DNA from: Alphaproteobacteria bacterium
GTDB lineage: Bacteria > Pseudomonadota > Alphaproteobacteria > GCA-2746255
DNA: 38,880 nucleotides
Assembly: GCA_021296325.1 (NCBI GenBank)
Contig: JAGWAR010000016.1
Coordinates: 22,663-61,542, forward strand
Direction: 5' to 3'
In this document: in pieces, positions 24,212 to 34,466 of the stretch
Numbering within the stretch: the first letter of the stretch is position 1
Layout of the letters: every line of letters begins with the position of its first letter
Position numbers and translations under genes: made by a program
The notes under the pieces: generated by a model
Seen by the model: the letters and a program-made list of their open reading frames with translations, nothing else
Database searches by the model: none
What the model was told of the DNA's origin: nothing

Positions 24212-25936
24212 ATGACCCGCAAGTTTGACAAAAAACAGAACCTGCCAAGCCGCTACGTCACCGTCGGGCCGGAAAGCGCGCCGCACCGGTCCTATTACTA
24301 CGCGATGGGAATGACGGAAGAAGAGATTTACCAGCCCTTCGTCGGCGTTGCGACGTGCTGGAACGAGGCGGCGCCCTGCAACATCACGCTCAACCGTCAG
24401 GCGCAGTCCGTGAAGAAGGGTGTTGCCGCCACCGGCGGCACGCCGCGCGAGTTTACGACGATCACCGTCACGGACGGTATCGCGATGGGGCATGAAGGGA
24501 TGAAGTCCTCCCTCGTCAGCCGCGAGGTCATCGGGGATTCCTGCGAGCTTACGATGCGGGGTCACTGTTACGACGCCCTCGTCGGGCTTGCCGGTTGCGA
24601 CAAGTCACTGCCCGGCATGATGATGGCGATGGTGCGCCTGAACGTGCCCGCCGTCTTCATGTATGGCGGCACGATCCTGCCCGGCCAGTTCGAAGGCCAC
24701 GACGTCACCATCCAGGACGTCTTCGAGGCGGTCGGTTCCTACAGCGCCGGCGACATGAGCGCGGAACGCCTGCACGCGCTCGAATGCGTCGCGTGCCCGT
24801 CCGCGGGCTCCTGCGGCGGCCAATTCACGGCGAACACGATGGCCTGCGTGTCGGAAGCGATCGGGCTGGCGTTGCCGGGCTCGGCTGGCGCGCCCGCCGT
24901 TTACGAATCCCGCGACGAATATGCCGAGGAAACCGGCAAGGCGATCATGCGCCTTCTGAAAAGCAATCTGCGTCCGCGCGACATCGTCACACGCGAGGCG
25001 CTCGAAAACGCAGCGATGGTCGTTGCTTCTTCCGGCGGCTCGACGAACTCGGGGCTTCATCTGCCGGCCATCGCGAACGAGGCGGGGATCGACTTCGACC
25101 TGCACGACGTGACCGACATCTTCCGCAAGACGCCCTATATCGCCGATTTGAAACCCGCCGGCCGCTACGTGGCGAAGGATCTCTACGAAATCGGCGGCGT
25201 GCCGGTCCTTATGAAGGCGTTGCTGGAAGGGGGCTACCTGCATGGCGACTGCATGACGGTCAGCGGCAAGACCCTGGCCGAGAATCTGAAGGACGTTGTC
25301 GTGCCTTCGGACCAGGACGTCGTGCGCCCGACCTCGAACCCGCTGTCGCCAACCGGCGGCGTCGTCGGGCTAAAGGGCAACCTTTCGCCCCAGGGCGCCA
25401 TCGTGAAAGTGGCGGGCATGACGAAGCTCGACTTTCGCGGGCCGGCGCGCTGCTTCGATTCCGAGGAAGCCGCCTTCGAGGCCGTCGAGAAGCGCGCCTA
25501 CAAGGAAGGCGATGTCCTCGTCATCCGCTACGAAGGGCCGCGCGGCGGCCCCGGCATGCGCGAGATGCTGGCGACAACGGCGGCGATCTACGGCCAGGGC
25601 ATGGGCAAGAAGGTGGCGCTCGTTACGGATGGGCGTTTCTCGGGCGCCACGCGCGGCTTCTGCATCGGCCATGTCGGGCCGGAGGCGGCGGTCGGCGGGC
25701 CGATTGCGCTTTTGAAAGATGGCGACATCATTGCGATCGACGCCGGGAAGGGCACGATCGAGGTCGAGCTTTCCGACGCCGAACTTGCGGCGCGCGCCAA
25801 GGAATGGAAACCGCGGGAGCCCAATTTCGGCTCCGGCGTGCTCTGGCGTTACGCTCAGGACGTTGGCGACGCCGAGAAAGGCGCCATCACCCATCCGGGC
25901 GCCAAGGCGGAAAAGCGCGCCTACGCCGACATCTGA
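24212..25936 (+). CDS. ilvD: Dihydroxy-acid dehydratase
   Basis: 574-residue IlvD/Edd-family iron-sulfur dehydratase, the third step of valine and isoleucine synthesis (2,3-dihydroxy-acids to 2-oxo-acids). Cluster-binding cysteines are in [11 protein letters not shown] (C49), [10 protein letters not shown] and [16 protein letters not shown]. The conserved [21 protein letters not shown] near the C-terminus has the active-site Ser. Length and motifs are normal. The last 16 bases overlap the convergent xth gene. The Cys spacing suits the type with a [2Fe-2S] cluster, but this was not tested. Confidence 0.97.
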   Translation: MTRKFDKKQNLPSRYVTVGPESAPHRSYYYAMGMTEEEIYQPFVGVATCWNEAAPCNITLNRQAQSVKKGVAATGGTPREFTTITVTDGIAMGHEGMKSSLVSREVIGDSCELTMRGHCYDALVGLAGCDKSLPGMMMAMVRLNVPAVFMYGGTILPGQFEGHDVTIQDVFEAVGSYSAGDMSAERLHALECVACPSAGSCGGQFTANTMACVSEAIGLALPGSAGAPAVYESRDEYAEETGKAIMRLLKSNLRPRDIVTREALENAAMVVASSGGSTNSGLHLPAIANEAGIDFDLHDVTDIFRKTPYIADLKPAGRYVAKDLYEIGGVPVLMKALLEGGYLHGDCMTVSGKTLAENLKDVVVPSDQDVVRPTSNPLSPTGGVVGLKGNLSPQGAIVKVAGMTKLDFRGPARCFDSEEAAFEAVEKRAYKEGDVLVIRYEGPRGGPGMREMLATTAAIYGQGMGKKVALVTDGRFSGATRGFCIGHVGPEAAVGGPIALLKDGDIIAIDAGKGTIEVELSDAELAARAKEWKPREPNFGSGVLWRYAQDVGDAEKGAITHPGAKAEKRAYADI

Positions 25937-26715
25937 CCGGTCGGTTCCGGGCCCAGCTCGCACCAGACCGGCGTGTGATCGGAAGGCTTTTCCAGTTTGC
26001 GGGGCGCCTTGTCGATTTCGCACGCGGTCAGTCGATCTGTCGCCTGCGGCGACAACAGCAAATGGTCGATGCGAAGGCCCAGATCCCGTTGCCAGGCGCC
26101 GCCCTGATAATCCCAATAGGTGAAGGCCATGGTTTGCGGATGCAGCGTGCGAAACGCATCCGTCAGCCCTAGATAAAGAAGAGCGCGAAATTTCGCCCGC
26201 GTGCGCGGATCGTAAAGCGCATCCTTTTCCCAGCCTTCCGGGTCGTGAACGTCGGCCTTTGACGGGATGACGTTGAAATCCCCGGCCAGCACGAAGGGCG
26301 TCTCCGTTTTCAGCAATCCTTCCGCGTGACGCTTCAGGCGCTCCATCCAGCCGAGCTTGTAGTCGAACTTCTCGGTGCCGACCGGGTTGCCGTTCGGAAG
26401 GTAGACGGAAGCGACTCGCACCCCTTCGATCTCGGCTTCCACGTAGCGGGCCTGTTCGTCCGCCTTGTTGCCGGGCAGGCGTTTCTCGGTGACCGTCATC
26501 GGGTGGGCGGAAAGGATGGCGACGCCGTTATAGGTCTTCTGGCCGGCGACGGCGGCGGTGTAGCCGGCCGCCTCGATCTCGAGAAAGGGGAAGTTGTCCT
26601 CCACCGTCTTCGTTTCCTGCAGGCAGACGACGTCGGGCTTGGCCGCCTTCAGCCAGGCCAGCAGGTGGGGCAGGCGGACCTTGATGGAGTTGACGTTCCA
26701 GGAGGCGATCTTCAC
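25921..26715 (-). CDS. xth: Exodeoxyribonuclease III
   Basis: 264-residue Mg-dependent AP endonuclease and 3'-5' exonuclease of base-excision repair. Motifs: [28 protein letters not shown] (metal-binding Glu), [29 protein letters not shown] and the final PSDHTPVW with the catalytic His. The full set of active-site residues is present. It lies 15 bases downstream of erpA on the same strand, so the two may be co-transcribed. Its 3' end overlaps ilvD. Confidence 0.96.
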   Translation of the reverse strand: MKIASWNVNSIKVRLPHLLAWLKAAKPDVVCLQETKTVEDNFPFLEIEAAGYTAAVAGQKTYNGVAILSAHPMTVTEKRLPGNKADEQARYVEAEIEGVRVASVYLPNGNPVGTEKFDYKLGWMERLKRHAEGLLKTETPFVLAGDFNVIPSKADVHDPEGWEKDALYDPRTRAKFRALLYLGLTDAFRTLHPQTMAFTYWDYQGGAWQRDLGLRIDHLLLSPQATDRLTACEIDKAPRKLEKPSDHTPVWCELGPEPTGQMSA

Positions 26716-26730
26716 TGGCGGAAGACGCGC

Positions 26731-27072
26731 CTAGCCGACCGAGAAGGAATTGCCGCAACCGCAGGATGCGGTTGCGTTCGGATTGCGGATCGCAAAGGCG
26801 GACCCGATCAGGTCCTCGACAAAATCCACCTCGGCGCCGGCCAGGTATTCGCGGCTGATCTCGTCGATGACGACCTTGGCGCCGTTCCGTTCGATGACGG
26901 TGTCGTCGTCATTCGTCACGTTGTCGAAGGTGAAGTTGTACTGAAAGCCCGAACACCCGCCGCCGCTGACGGCGATGCGCAGCATGTAGCCTTCCTCCGC
27001 CTCGCGCGCGGTGAGCGCCGCGATGCGCTTGGCCGCGCTTTCCGATATCGTCACCTGTGCTGCGTTTTCCAT
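26731..27072 (-). CDS. erpA: A-type iron-sulfur cluster insertion protein
   Basis: 113 residues of the HesB/IscA family, a carrier that delivers Fe-S clusters to apoproteins. The three cluster ligands are in SGGGCSGF and SCGCGNSF. EISREYLAGAEVDFVEDLIGSAFAIRNPNA is the family core. I use ATG 27072, four bases after GATGAGG, rather than the longer frame from 27180, whose leader has no homologous character. The position next to xth and dgt is common in alphaproteobacteria. ErpA versus another IscA paralogue cannot be settled by eye, but the FNxxNPNA-type pattern favours ErpA. Confidence 0.92.
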   Translation of the reverse strand: MENAAQVTISESAAKRIAALTAREAEEGYMLRIAVSGGGCSGFQYNFTFDNVTNDDDTVIERNGAKVVIDEISREYLAGAEVDFVEDLIGSAFAIRNPNATASCGCGNSFSVG

Positions 27073-27245
27073 GGGCCTCATCTTACGCCATCTTGGGGGA
27101 CGCGAAAACCGGTGGGTCCGGCCTTCCTTATGTGGGCAGCGTTTCGATTTCGTCAATGTTTTTAATTGCTTCCGGGTCAATCCGGCGGCCCGTCCGGGGA
27201 AGGGAAGCGTTGCGCGGCCCCAAGGCTTCCGAGTAGTGTCCGGCC

Positions 27246-28424
27246 ATGGACTCGCTTGCCAGTTACGCCTGTCATCCGGAAGAAAGCCGAGGCCGCCGCT
27301 TTCCGGAACCAGAAAGCCAGATGCGAACGGTCTTTCAGCGGGACCGCGACCGGATCATTCACTGCACGGCCTTTCGCCGCCTGAAATACAAGACCCAGGT
27401 CTTCGTCTATCACGAAGGCGACAACTACCGGCCCCGGCTTACCCACACGCTGGAGGTGGCCCAGATCGCCCGCGCCATCGCGCGCGCGCTTGCGTTGAAC
27501 GAGGATCTGGCCGAAGGCCTGGCGTTGGCCCACGACCTCGGCCATCCGCCCTTCGGCCATGCCGGCGAGGCGGGGCTGGACGAGGCAATGGCCGAATTCG
27601 GCGGCTTCGATCACAACGCCCATACGCTGCGCATCCTGACCCGGCTGGAGCGGCGCTATGCGGAATTCGACGGCCTCAACCTCACCTGGGAAACCCTCGA
27701 AGGCGTCGTCAAGCACAACGGCCCGCTGGCGGGATGTAAGGCGCGGACGAACAAGGCCGTACCTGCCGGCATCGCCGAATATGTGGGCGAACACGACCTC
27801 GAAATCGAAAGCTTTGCCGGGGCGGAGGCCCAGGTCGCGGCCCTTTCCGACGACATCGCCTATCACAGCCACGACCTTGACGACGGCCTTCGGGCGGGCC
27901 TTTTCACGATCGAGGAGGTGGAGGGCGTGCCATTGGCCGGCCCGGTTCTCGGTGAGGTGCGCGCCCGCTATCCGGGCATCGAGCTGCAGCGCTTGGTGCC
28001 GGAGATGATCCGCCGCCTGATCGACCGCATGGTGCAGGACCTGATCAAGGAGACGCAGGCTCGCCTGGCCGCCGTCAATCCGAAAACCGCCCAGGATATC
28101 CGCGGCCTGGATGCGCCGGTCGTCACCTTTTCCGGGGCGATGGAAAAGGATAACGAAGGCCTCAAGGCCTTCCTGATGCGGCGCATGTACCGCCATTACA
28201 AGGTCAACCGCATGGCCAGCAAGGCGCGCGTCGTCGTAAAGGAATTGTTCGATTTGTTGCTCGACGAGCCGGGTTGCCTGCCGATGGAATGGCAGGAACT
28301 GGCCGAGGGGCTGGACCGGCCGGCCCTGGCCCAGCTGGTCCTCGACTACGTGGCCGGCATGACGGACCGTTTCGCGCTCGAGGAGCACCGCCGTCTCTTC
28401 GACCTTTACACGAAGGCACAATGA
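27246..28424 (+). CDS. dgt: Deoxyguanosinetriphosphate triphosphohydrolase-like protein
   Basis: 392-residue HD-domain phosphohydrolase that releases tripolyphosphate from dNTPs. The opening [21 protein letters not shown] and the HD signature [16 protein letters not shown]...[14 protein letters not shown] are typical of the type-2 dgt-like group. The stop overlaps the argS start as ATGA. It probably keeps the nucleotide pool balanced. The start ATG has a weak ribosome site; the gene is divergent from erpA across 173 bases that should hold both promoters, though I see no clear element there. Confidence 0.94.
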   Translation: MDSLASYACHPEESRGRRFPEPESQMRTVFQRDRDRIIHCTAFRRLKYKTQVFVYHEGDNYRPRLTHTLEVAQIARAIARALALNEDLAEGLALAHDLGHPPFGHAGEAGLDEAMAEFGGFDHNAHTLRILTRLERRYAEFDGLNLTWETLEGVVKHNGPLAGCKARTNKAVPAGIAEYVGEHDLEIESFAGAEAQVAALSDDIAYHSHDLDDGLRAGLFTIEEVEGVPLAGPVLGEVRARYPGIELQRLVPEMIRRLIDRMVQDLIKETQARLAAVNPKTAQDIRGLDAPVVTFSGAMEKDNEGLKAFLMRRMYRHYKVNRMASKARVVVKELFDLLLDEPGCLPMEWQELAEGLDRPALAQLVLDYVAGMTDRFALEEHRRLFDLYTKAQ

Positions 28425-30178
28425 ACCTTTTCAAGTACTTCCAGTCTGAAGTTCTAAATGTCGTTGAGGAAATGACGGTCGCCGGCAAGCTGCCCGCCGG
28501 CATCGATTCGACGAAGATCGTGACCGAACCGCCGCGCGAGGCGGCCCATGGCGACGTCTCGACGAACGCCGCCCTCGTGCTGGCCAAGCAGGCCGGCCAG
28601 AAGCCGCGCGACCTGGCCGAACGCCTGGCTCACCAGCTGAAGGAAAACGCCGCCGTCGTCGCCGCCGAGGTGGCCGGGCCCGGCTTCATCAACCTGCGGC
28701 TGGCGGACGCCTTCTGGACCGCGCGGCTTACCGAAATCCTTGCGGAAGGCACGGCCTATGGCGATTCGGATTTCGGCCGGGCGGAACGGGTCAACGTCGA
28801 ATACGTCTCGGCCAACCCGACCGGGCCGATGCATATCGGCCACGGGCGGGGCGCCGTCGTCGGCGACGCGCTCGCCTCGCTGCTCGAGAAGGTAGGCTAT
28901 CAGGTGGTCCGCGAATACTACATCAACGACGCCGGCGCCCAGGTCGATAAGCTCGCCCAGGCGGTCTACTACCGCTACCGCGAGGCCCTGGGGATCGGCA
29001 TCGGGCCGGACGTCTTCAAGGACAGCTATCCGGGCGATTACCTGAAGCCGATCGGGCAGAAACTGGTCGAAAAATACGGCCGCGAGTGGGTGGACGCGGC
29101 GCCGGAGGCCTGGCTTTCCGTGTTCCGGGACTTCGCCATTGCGGAAATGATGGCGGTCATCCGTGAGGATTTGAAGGCGCTCGGTGTCGTCTTCGACGTC
29201 TTTTCCTCCGAACGCGCGCTGGTCGCCGAAGGCGGCGTCGATGCCGCGCTCAAGGCCCTGGATACGAAGGGCCTCGTCTACGAAGGCGTGCTCGAGCCGC
29301 CGAAGGGCATGGTGCCGGAGGATTGGGAACCCCGGCCGCAGACGCTCTTCCGCTCGACCGATTTCGGCGACGACGTCGACCGGCCGCTTCGGAAATCGGA
29401 TGGCAGCTGGACCTATTTCGCCTCCGACATCGCCTATCACCTCGACAAGTTCCGCCGCGGCGCCAACACGATGATCAACGTTTGGGGGGCCGACCATGCG
29501 GGCTATGTGAAGCGCATGCAGGCGGCGGTGAAGGCGCTGACCGACGGCAAGGGCGACCTCGACGTCAAGGTCTGCCAGCTGGTGAACCTGTTCGAGGCGG
29601 GGGCGCCGGTCAAAATGTCGAAACGGGCCGGGACGTTCATTACCTTGCGCGAAGTCGTCGACGAGGTCGGCAAGGACGTCGTGCGCTTCATCATGCTGAC
29701 CCGCAAGAACGACGTGACGCTCGACTTCGATACCGAAAAGGTGAGGGAGCAAACCCGCGACAACCCGGTCTTTTACGTGCAATACGCCCACGCGCGGGCC
29801 TGCTCCGTGCTGCGTCACGCCGGCGAGGCCTTTCCCGACATCCAGCTCACGCCCGCCGCGCTTTCCGGGGCGGCACTCGGCCGGTTGACCGAACCCGGCG
29901 AGCTTGCTCTCATTCGCAAGATGGCGGATTGGCCGCGCCAGGTGGAAACGGCGGCGCGGTTTCACGAACCGCACCGCCTGGCCTTTTACCTCTACGAGCT
30001 TGCCGGCGAGTTCCACGGCCAGTGGAACCGGGGCAACGAGGCGGCGGATTTGCGGTTCCTGAAGCCCGACGACGCGGAACTTTCCGCGGCCCGCCTGGCC
30101 TTGGTTTCCGGCCTTGCGACCGTCATCGCCTCGGGCCTCGAGATTTTCGGGGTGGAGCCGGTGGAGGAAATGCGGTGA
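28421..30178 (+). CDS. argS: Arginine-tRNA ligase
   Basis: 585-residue class I synthetase charging tRNA-Arg. It begins [13 protein letters not shown]; the N-terminal Add1 domain is followed by the HIGH-type motif [13 protein letters not shown], the KMSKRAG motif and the DALR anticodon-binding domain ending in LEIFGVEP. I take ATG 28421, which overlaps the dgt stop, not the earlier in-frame Met at 28274 inside dgt. GTGA overlap with the next gene suggests coupled translation. Length and motifs are normal. Confidence 0.97.
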   Translation: MNLFKYFQSEVLNVVEEMTVAGKLPAGIDSTKIVTEPPREAAHGDVSTNAALVLAKQAGQKPRDLAERLAHQLKENAAVVAAEVAGPGFINLRLADAFWTARLTEILAEGTAYGDSDFGRAERVNVEYVSANPTGPMHIGHGRGAVVGDALASLLEKVGYQVVREYYINDAGAQVDKLAQAVYYRYREALGIGIGPDVFKDSYPGDYLKPIGQKLVEKYGREWVDAAPEAWLSVFRDFAIAEMMAVIREDLKALGVVFDVFSSERALVAEGGVDAALKALDTKGLVYEGVLEPPKGMVPEDWEPRPQTLFRSTDFGDDVDRPLRKSDGSWTYFASDIAYHLDKFRRGANTMINVWGADHAGYVKRMQAAVKALTDGKGDLDVKVCQLVNLFEAGAPVKMSKRAGTFITLREVVDEVGKDVVRFIMLTRKNDVTLDFDTEKVREQTRDNPVFYVQYAHARACSVLRHAGEAFPDIQLTPAALSGAALGRLTEPGELALIRKMADWPRQVETAARFHEPHRLAFYLYELAGEFHGQWNRGNEAADLRFLKPDDAELSAARLALVSGLATVIASGLEIFGVEPVEEMR

Positions 30179-30891
30179 ACTTTTTCGTAAGCCGTTTCGA
30201 GGACAAATCGGACCGTCGCCGGTCCGGTTCGCCCCGTCGCGGCCTTTACGGATTTCTCGCGGTGTTCCTCGCCTTTGGCCTGTTCGCCGGCGTCGTCTGG
30301 ATCGCCTATCAGGAAGGCACGAAAGCCGACGGCGATGCCGTCGTCCCGATCGTTCATGCCGAACCCGAGCCCATCAAGACCCGCCCGGAACGGCCGGGCG
30401 GCATGGACGTGCCCTTCCAGGACAAGCTCGTCTACGGCCAGCTGGCCGAGCAGGCGCCCGAACCGGAGGCGCCCCACCTGCTGCCGCCGCCGGAAGAGCC
30501 CGTCGCCCTTCCCGAAGCGGCGGCGGCACCACCCAAGACCGAGATCCTGCAGGAACTCGAATCGACGCCCGCGCCCCAAGCGGAAGCCCCCGCGCCACCG
30601 CCGCCACCCGTCGAGACGGCGGCCCGCCCGCCGGCGGGCGGGGAAGGGGTGCGCATCCAGATCGCCGCCATGCGCTCCGAAGCCCAGGCGAAAGCCCAAT
30701 GGGTCCAGCTCCAAAAGGCCCATGACGATCTCTTGAGCGGGCTCGCGCTCCACGTGGAGCGGGCCGATCTCGGCGCGAAAGGCGTTTTCTTCCGCGTGCA
30801 GGCGGGTCCCTTAAGCGACGCCGGCGCGGCCGCGGCGCTTTGCGAAAAACTCAAACAACGCAAACTGGGTTGCCTGGTTGTCCGGCCCTGA
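30175..30891 (+). CDS. SPOR-domain membrane protein
   Basis: 238 residues. A short cytosolic N-terminus ([15 protein letters not shown]) leads to one membrane helix ([20 protein letters not shown]), then a long Pro/Glu/Ala-rich periplasmic linker and a C-terminal SPOR domain ([18 protein letters not shown] to [26 protein letters not shown]). SPOR domains bind septal peptidoglycan lacking stem peptides, so a division-site role is likely. The start is GTG 30175 (GGAGGAA upstream), overlapping the argS stop by four bases; the open frame further upstream is an argS shadow. The gene between argS and nagZ in alphaproteobacteria is regularly of this type. Confidence 0.93.
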   Translation: MNFFVSRFEDKSDRRRSGSPRRGLYGFLAVFLAFGLFAGVVWIAYQEGTKADGDAVVPIVHAEPEPIKTRPERPGGMDVPFQDKLVYGQLAEQAPEPEAPHLLPPPEEPVALPEAAAAPPKTEILQELESTPAPQAEAPAPPPPPVETAARPPAGGEGVRIQIAAMRSEAQAKAQWVQLQKAHDDLLSGLALHVERADLGAKGVFFRVQAGPLSDAGAAAALCEKLKQRKLGCLVVRP

Positions 30892-31915
30892 CCAAAAACC
30901 GGCACGCGCCCTCATCCTCGGCTGCGCGGGCAGCAAGCTGGGCGAGGAGGAGCGCCGTTTCTTCCGGGACGCCAACCCGCTTGGCTTCATCCTGTTCGAG
31001 CGCAATTGCCAAGATCCCGCCCAGCTGCGCGCCCTCGTTGCCGATCTGCGCGCCGCCATTGGGCGCGAAGACGCCCCCGTCCTGATCGATCAGGAAGGCG
31101 GGCGCGTCTGCCGGCTGCGCCCGCCCTACTGGCGGGCGGCCCCGTCCGCCGCGCGCTTCGGCCAACTCGCCGAACGCAAGCCGGAAGCGGCGCTCGAGGC
31201 CGCTTGGCTGAACGCGCGTCTGCTGGCCGGCGAGTTGCGCGCCCTGGGCGTCACCGTCGATTGCGTGCCGGTGCTGGACCTGCCGGTGGCCGGGGCCGAC
31301 CCCGTCATCGGCGACCGCGCCTTCGGCGGCGATGCCGAGCGCACCGCGAGCCTGGGCCGGGCCGTCTGCGAGGGCCTGCTCGCCGGCGGCGTGCTGCCGG
31401 TCCTGAAGCACATTCCCGGACATGGCCGCGCCCACGCCGACAGCCATCGGGCGCTGCCCGTCGTCGAGACGCCGGCGGCCGAACTTGAGGCCACCGATTT
31501 TCGCCCCTTCCGGCTGCTTTCCGAGATGCCGCTCGCGATGACGGCCCATATCGTCTATACGGCCCTCGACCCGCAAAGGCCCGCCACGCTTTCGAAAACG
31601 GTGATCGAAGAGGCTATCCGCAAGCGGATCGGTTTCGACGGAGCGTTGATGACGGACGATATTTCCATGAGCGCCCTTGAGGGCGCGCTCGCCGATCGTG
31701 CCCGCGCCGCCCTGGCTGCCGGCTGCGACGCCATCCTGCATTGCAACGGCAGGCTGGAGGAAATGACCGCCCTGGCCGGGGCCGTCGGCCCCCTTCCGAA
31801 CGCCGCCCACGACCGTTTTTCCCGCGCCGAAGCCCTGCGTGGCCGGGCCGAACAGGACGCCGACATGGCGGGCCTTGCCGCCCGCCTCGCGGAACTTCTC
31901 GAGGCCGCGCCATAG
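30878..31915 (+). CDS. nagZ: Beta-N-acetylhexosaminidase (glycoside hydrolase family 3)
   Basis: 345-residue cytosolic NagZ that removes GlcNAc from anhydro-muropeptides during cell-wall recycling. Signatures: VLIDQEGGRVCRL, KHIPGHGRAHADSH (with the acid/base His loop) and LMTDDISMSAL with the nucleophilic Asp. It lacks the C-terminal domain of larger family-3 enzymes, as expected. The start codon is TTG 30878, inside the end of the SPOR gene (14-base overlap). The next gene starts immediately after its stop. Confidence 0.95.
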   Translation: MSGPDQKPARALILGCAGSKLGEEERRFFRDANPLGFILFERNCQDPAQLRALVADLRAAIGREDAPVLIDQEGGRVCRLRPPYWRAAPSAARFGQLAERKPEAALEAAWLNARLLAGELRALGVTVDCVPVLDLPVAGADPVIGDRAFGGDAERTASLGRAVCEGLLAGGVLPVLKHIPGHGRAHADSHRALPVVETPAAELEATDFRPFRLLSEMPLAMTAHIVYTALDPQRPATLSKTVIEEAIRKRIGFDGALMTDDISMSALEGALADRARAALAAGCDAILHCNGRLEEMTALAGAVGPLPNAAHDRFSRAEALRGRAEQDADMAGLAARLAELLEAAP

Positions 31916-32608
31916 ATGGACATGGACCTGACCGCAATCCTCTACACGGCCTCCGTCTGGGTCTTGCCGGTGTTGCTGGCGATCACGCTGCACGAGGCGG
32001 CGCACGGCTTTGTGGCTCTGCGCTTCGGCGACGACACGGCGCTTCGGGCGGGCAGGGTGACGCTCAACCCGTTCCGGCACGTGGACGGCTTCGGCACCGT
32101 GCTGTTGCCGGCGCTTTTGCTGCTGATCCGCTCGCCGATCCTGTTCGGCTACGCGAAACCGGTTCCGGTCGATTTTTCGAAGCTCGGTTTTCCGAAGCGC
32201 GACATGATCTGGGTGGCGGCCGCGGGGCCGGGGATGAATCTCAGCCTGGCGCTGGTTTCGGCGCTGGGGCTTCACCTGGTCGGCTTTTTCCCGGAAGGCG
32301 GCCAGGCCTGGCTCGTCGACAACCTTCAAAATTCCATATTTATCAATGTGATTCTTGCAGTCTTTAACATGCTGCCTCTACCGCCGCTGGATGGCGGGCG
32401 GGTCGCCGTCGGGCTGCTCCCATACGAGCTTGCCGTGCGCTTCGCAAAGCTCGAACGCCTTGGCATCCCCATTCTTTTGACGCTGCTTTTCATTTTGCCA
32501 ATGATCGGAAAGCAGATCGGCGTTAATCTCAACCTGTTCACCTGGCTGGTGCTGGTTCCGGCCGAAGCGGTGCTTCGCGTGATCGTCACGCTCGCGGGGC
32601 TGAATTAG
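31916..32608 (+). CDS. Site-2 protease-like M50 metalloprotease
   Basis: 230 residues, multi-spanning. The zinc motif HEAAHG (HExxH) lies in the first membrane segment and the third ligand in NMLPLPPLDGGR near the fifth. There is no PDZ or CBS domain, so it is the minimal M50B group usually annotated as 'site-2 protease family'. Substrate unknown; possible targets are membrane-bound anti-sigma factors or signal peptides. It starts one base after the nagZ stop and precedes scpA by nine, and is common between these two genes in alphaproteobacteria. Confidence 0.92.
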   Translation: MDMDLTAILYTASVWVLPVLLAITLHEAAHGFVALRFGDDTALRAGRVTLNPFRHVDGFGTVLLPALLLLIRSPILFGYAKPVPVDFSKLGFPKRDMIWVAAAGPGMNLSLALVSALGLHLVGFFPEGGQAWLVDNLQNSIFINVILAVFNMLPLPPLDGGRVAVGLLPYELAVRFAKLERLGIPILLTLLFILPMIGKQIGVNLNLFTWLVLVPAEAVLRVIVTLAGLN

Positions 32609-32617
32609 GAGCGATTG

Positions 32618-33397
32618 TTGGAAGCGGAAGACACCTTCGAATCTCCGCCGATTGCCAACGCAGAAGGCCAGTTTGTCCTGAATTTGACGGGCTTTGAGGG
32701 CCCCATCGACGTCCTGCTCGCCCTGGCGCGCGAGCAAAAGCTCGATCTTTCCCAGATTTCGATCCTGGAACTGGCCGACCAATACCTCGATTTCATCGTC
32801 CATGCCCGCAAGCAGCATCTGGAAATCGCCGCCGATTACCTGGTGATGGCGGCCTGGCTCGCCTATCTGAAATCCAAGCTGCTGCTGCCGGAACCGGAAG
32901 AGGACGAAGACGGGCCGAGCGCCGCCGAAATGGCCGAGGCGCTGGCCTTCCAGCTGCGCCGCCTCGAGGCGATGCAGGAAGCCAGCCAGCGGCTTTTCGC
33001 CCTGCCGCAGCTGGGCCGGGACGTCTTCAACCGGGGCAACCCGGAAGGCATCACCATCATCGGCAAGTCCGTCTACGTGCTCTCGCTCTACGACCTGCTG
33101 CGTTCCTATGGCGAAATTCAGGGCCGGGCCGAGCTTGGCATGCTGCACATCGAGCCGACGAACCTCTTCACGATGGAAGAGGGGCTGAAACGCCTTTCCG
33201 CCATGCTCGGCGGCACGCCGGACTGGCAGACGCTGAGGAGCTACCTGCCGGCCGTGCCCGAAGGCGGCCTGCGCCGGCGTTCGGCCATTGCGTCGACCTT
33301 TTCGGCCAGTCTTGAACTGGTTCGCACCGGCAAGGCCGAGCTGCGCCAGGAACAGAATTTTGGACCCCTCTATATCCGGGCAAGGGATGCGGAATGA
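32618..33397 (+). CDS. scpA: Segregation and condensation protein A
   Basis: 259 residues of the kleisin ScpA, which bridges the SMC ATPase heads and binds ScpB in chromosome compaction. The N-terminus has FEGPIDVLLALAREQKLDLSQISILELADQYL, the middle LEIAADYLVMAAWLAYLKSKLLLP, and the C-terminal winged helix follows. Of two adjacent TTG codons (32615 and 32618) the second is spaced six bases from AGGAG and is preferred. Stop and scpB start overlap as ATGA. Confidence 0.94.
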   Translation: MEAEDTFESPPIANAEGQFVLNLTGFEGPIDVLLALAREQKLDLSQISILELADQYLDFIVHARKQHLEIAADYLVMAAWLAYLKSKLLLPEPEEDEDGPSAAEMAEALAFQLRRLEAMQEASQRLFALPQLGRDVFNRGNPEGITIIGKSVYVLSLYDLLRSYGEIQGRAELGMLHIEPTNLFTMEEGLKRLSAMLGGTPDWQTLRSYLPAVPEGGLRRRSAIASTFSASLELVRTGKAELRQEQNFGPLYIRARDAE

Positions 33398-34098
33398 CCG
33401 ACGGCCTTAATCAAAACCTGCGGATTCTCGAAGCGGTCCTGTTTGCAGCGGTCGAACCGCTGGACGAGAAGACGCTCGCGATGCAGTTACCGGACGACGT
33501 GGACCTGCCGGGGCTGCTCGAAACGCTTCGCCGGGCCTATGCGAACCGGGGTGTGACGTTGGTCAAGGTGGCAGGCAAGTGGGCCTTTCGCACGGCGCCG
33601 GACCTGGCCTCGCTGCTCAGCGTCGAAAAGGAAAAGAAACGCCGCCTTTCCCGTGCCGCGCGGGAGACGCTCGCCATCATCGCCTACCATGCGCCGGTGA
33701 CCCGCGCCGAGGTTGAAGAGATCCGGGGCGTTGCCTTGAGCCGGGGCACGCTTGACCAGTTGCTCGAGGCCGAATGGATTCGCCCGATGGGTCACCGCCG
33801 CACGCCGGGCCGGCCGATGACCTGGGGGATAACGGACGCCTTCCTTAGCCATTTTGGCCTTTCCAGCCGCGACGACCTTCCCGGCATGGAAGACCTGAAG
33901 GCGGCCGGCCTGCTCGACCGGCGGCCCGCCATCTCGATCTATGCCGGCCAGGCGAACGAGGAAGAAAGTCTGCTTCCCCCGGACGAGGACGAATCCGCCG
34001 AGGCGGAAGAGGCGCTGGAACTCGAAGACGCCCCCGAAGAGGAAAGCGTCGCCGTCATCAGCCCCTTCAAGGCGGAAGAGGAACCCTCCGCCAACTAA
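33394..34098 (+). CDS. scpB: Segregation and condensation protein B
   Basis: 234 residues with two winged-helix domains: LRILEAVLFAAVEPLDEKTLA and the later RAARETLAIIAYHAPVTRAEVEEIRGV with GHRRTPGRPMTWGITDAFLSHFGL. ScpB dimers bind ScpA in the SMC complex. The C-terminal ~50 residues form an acidic low-complexity tail. In relatives I recall tatA following directly; here it lies 4.7 kb away. Confidence 0.95.
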   Translation: MTDGLNQNLRILEAVLFAAVEPLDEKTLAMQLPDDVDLPGLLETLRRAYANRGVTLVKVAGKWAFRTAPDLASLLSVEKEKKRRLSRAARETLAIIAYHAPVTRAEVEEIRGVALSRGTLDQLLEAEWIRPMGHRRTPGRPMTWGITDAFLSHFGLSSRDDLPGMEDLKAAGLLDRRPAISIYAGQANEEESLLPPDEDESAEAEEALELEDAPEEESVAVISPFKAEEEPSAN

Positions 34099-34181
34099 GG
34101 CTTTATTCCGGTTCAGAACCGCGCCCTTGAGCGCCCGATAAGCGCTTTCGAGTGGTTTGGGCCTGCGCTATGATGAATTGC

Positions 34182-34193
34182 TTGTATATACAA
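34182..34193. promoter_or_regulatory. Palindrome TTGTATATACAA, candidate operator
   Basis: Perfect 12-bp palindrome in front of the small zinc-ribbon gene, 24 bases before its ATG. Its 10-bp core TGTATATACA recurs between marR and the P460-like gene, so it is probably a MarR operator. Confidence 0.5.
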
Positions 34194-34217
34194 CCTTTTG
34201 ACCTGCCGGAGGCCAAC

Positions 34218-34430
34218 ATGCCATCCGAATCAAAAGACCTGTGCGAGATCTGTTTGCAGAAGGGCATCGAAACGGCGGCGACGACATCGCGCATCCTGGC
34301 CCACCATCCGGACCCCGAAGTCGAGGATTGCCCTTGCGGCGGCCGGCTCGTGAATCTTTGCGAGGCGTGCTGGGAACGCGAAGAACGCGCGGAGGAAGAC
34401 ACCCCGGAAGGGGAGGCCGTCGCTCTTTAA
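34218..34430 (+). CDS. Small zinc-ribbon-like protein
   Basis: 70 residues from ATG 34218, which follows GGAGG at five bases; the longer frame from 34152 has no ribosome site and would cross the palindrome. Cysteines come as CEIC, CPC and CEAC (LCEICLQKG, DCPCGGRL, LCEACWERE), enough for one or two zinc sites, and the tail is acidic. No family recognised. Its own GGAGG and upstream palindrome suggest separate regulation. Function unknown; zinc binding is inferred from spacing. Confidence 0.65.
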   Translation: MPSESKDLCEICLQKGIETAATTSRILAHHPDPEVEDCPCGGRLVNLCEACWEREERAEEDTPEGEAVAL

Positions 34431-34466
34431 GGGCAAAAGCCTGGCAATTTTCAGAGGTTGAAAGCA

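Noticed and set aside
21499-24231. A 910-codon open frame opposite valS
   Set aside because: valS is unmistakable in this region; the antisense frame is a product of high GC and codon bias and shows no domain.
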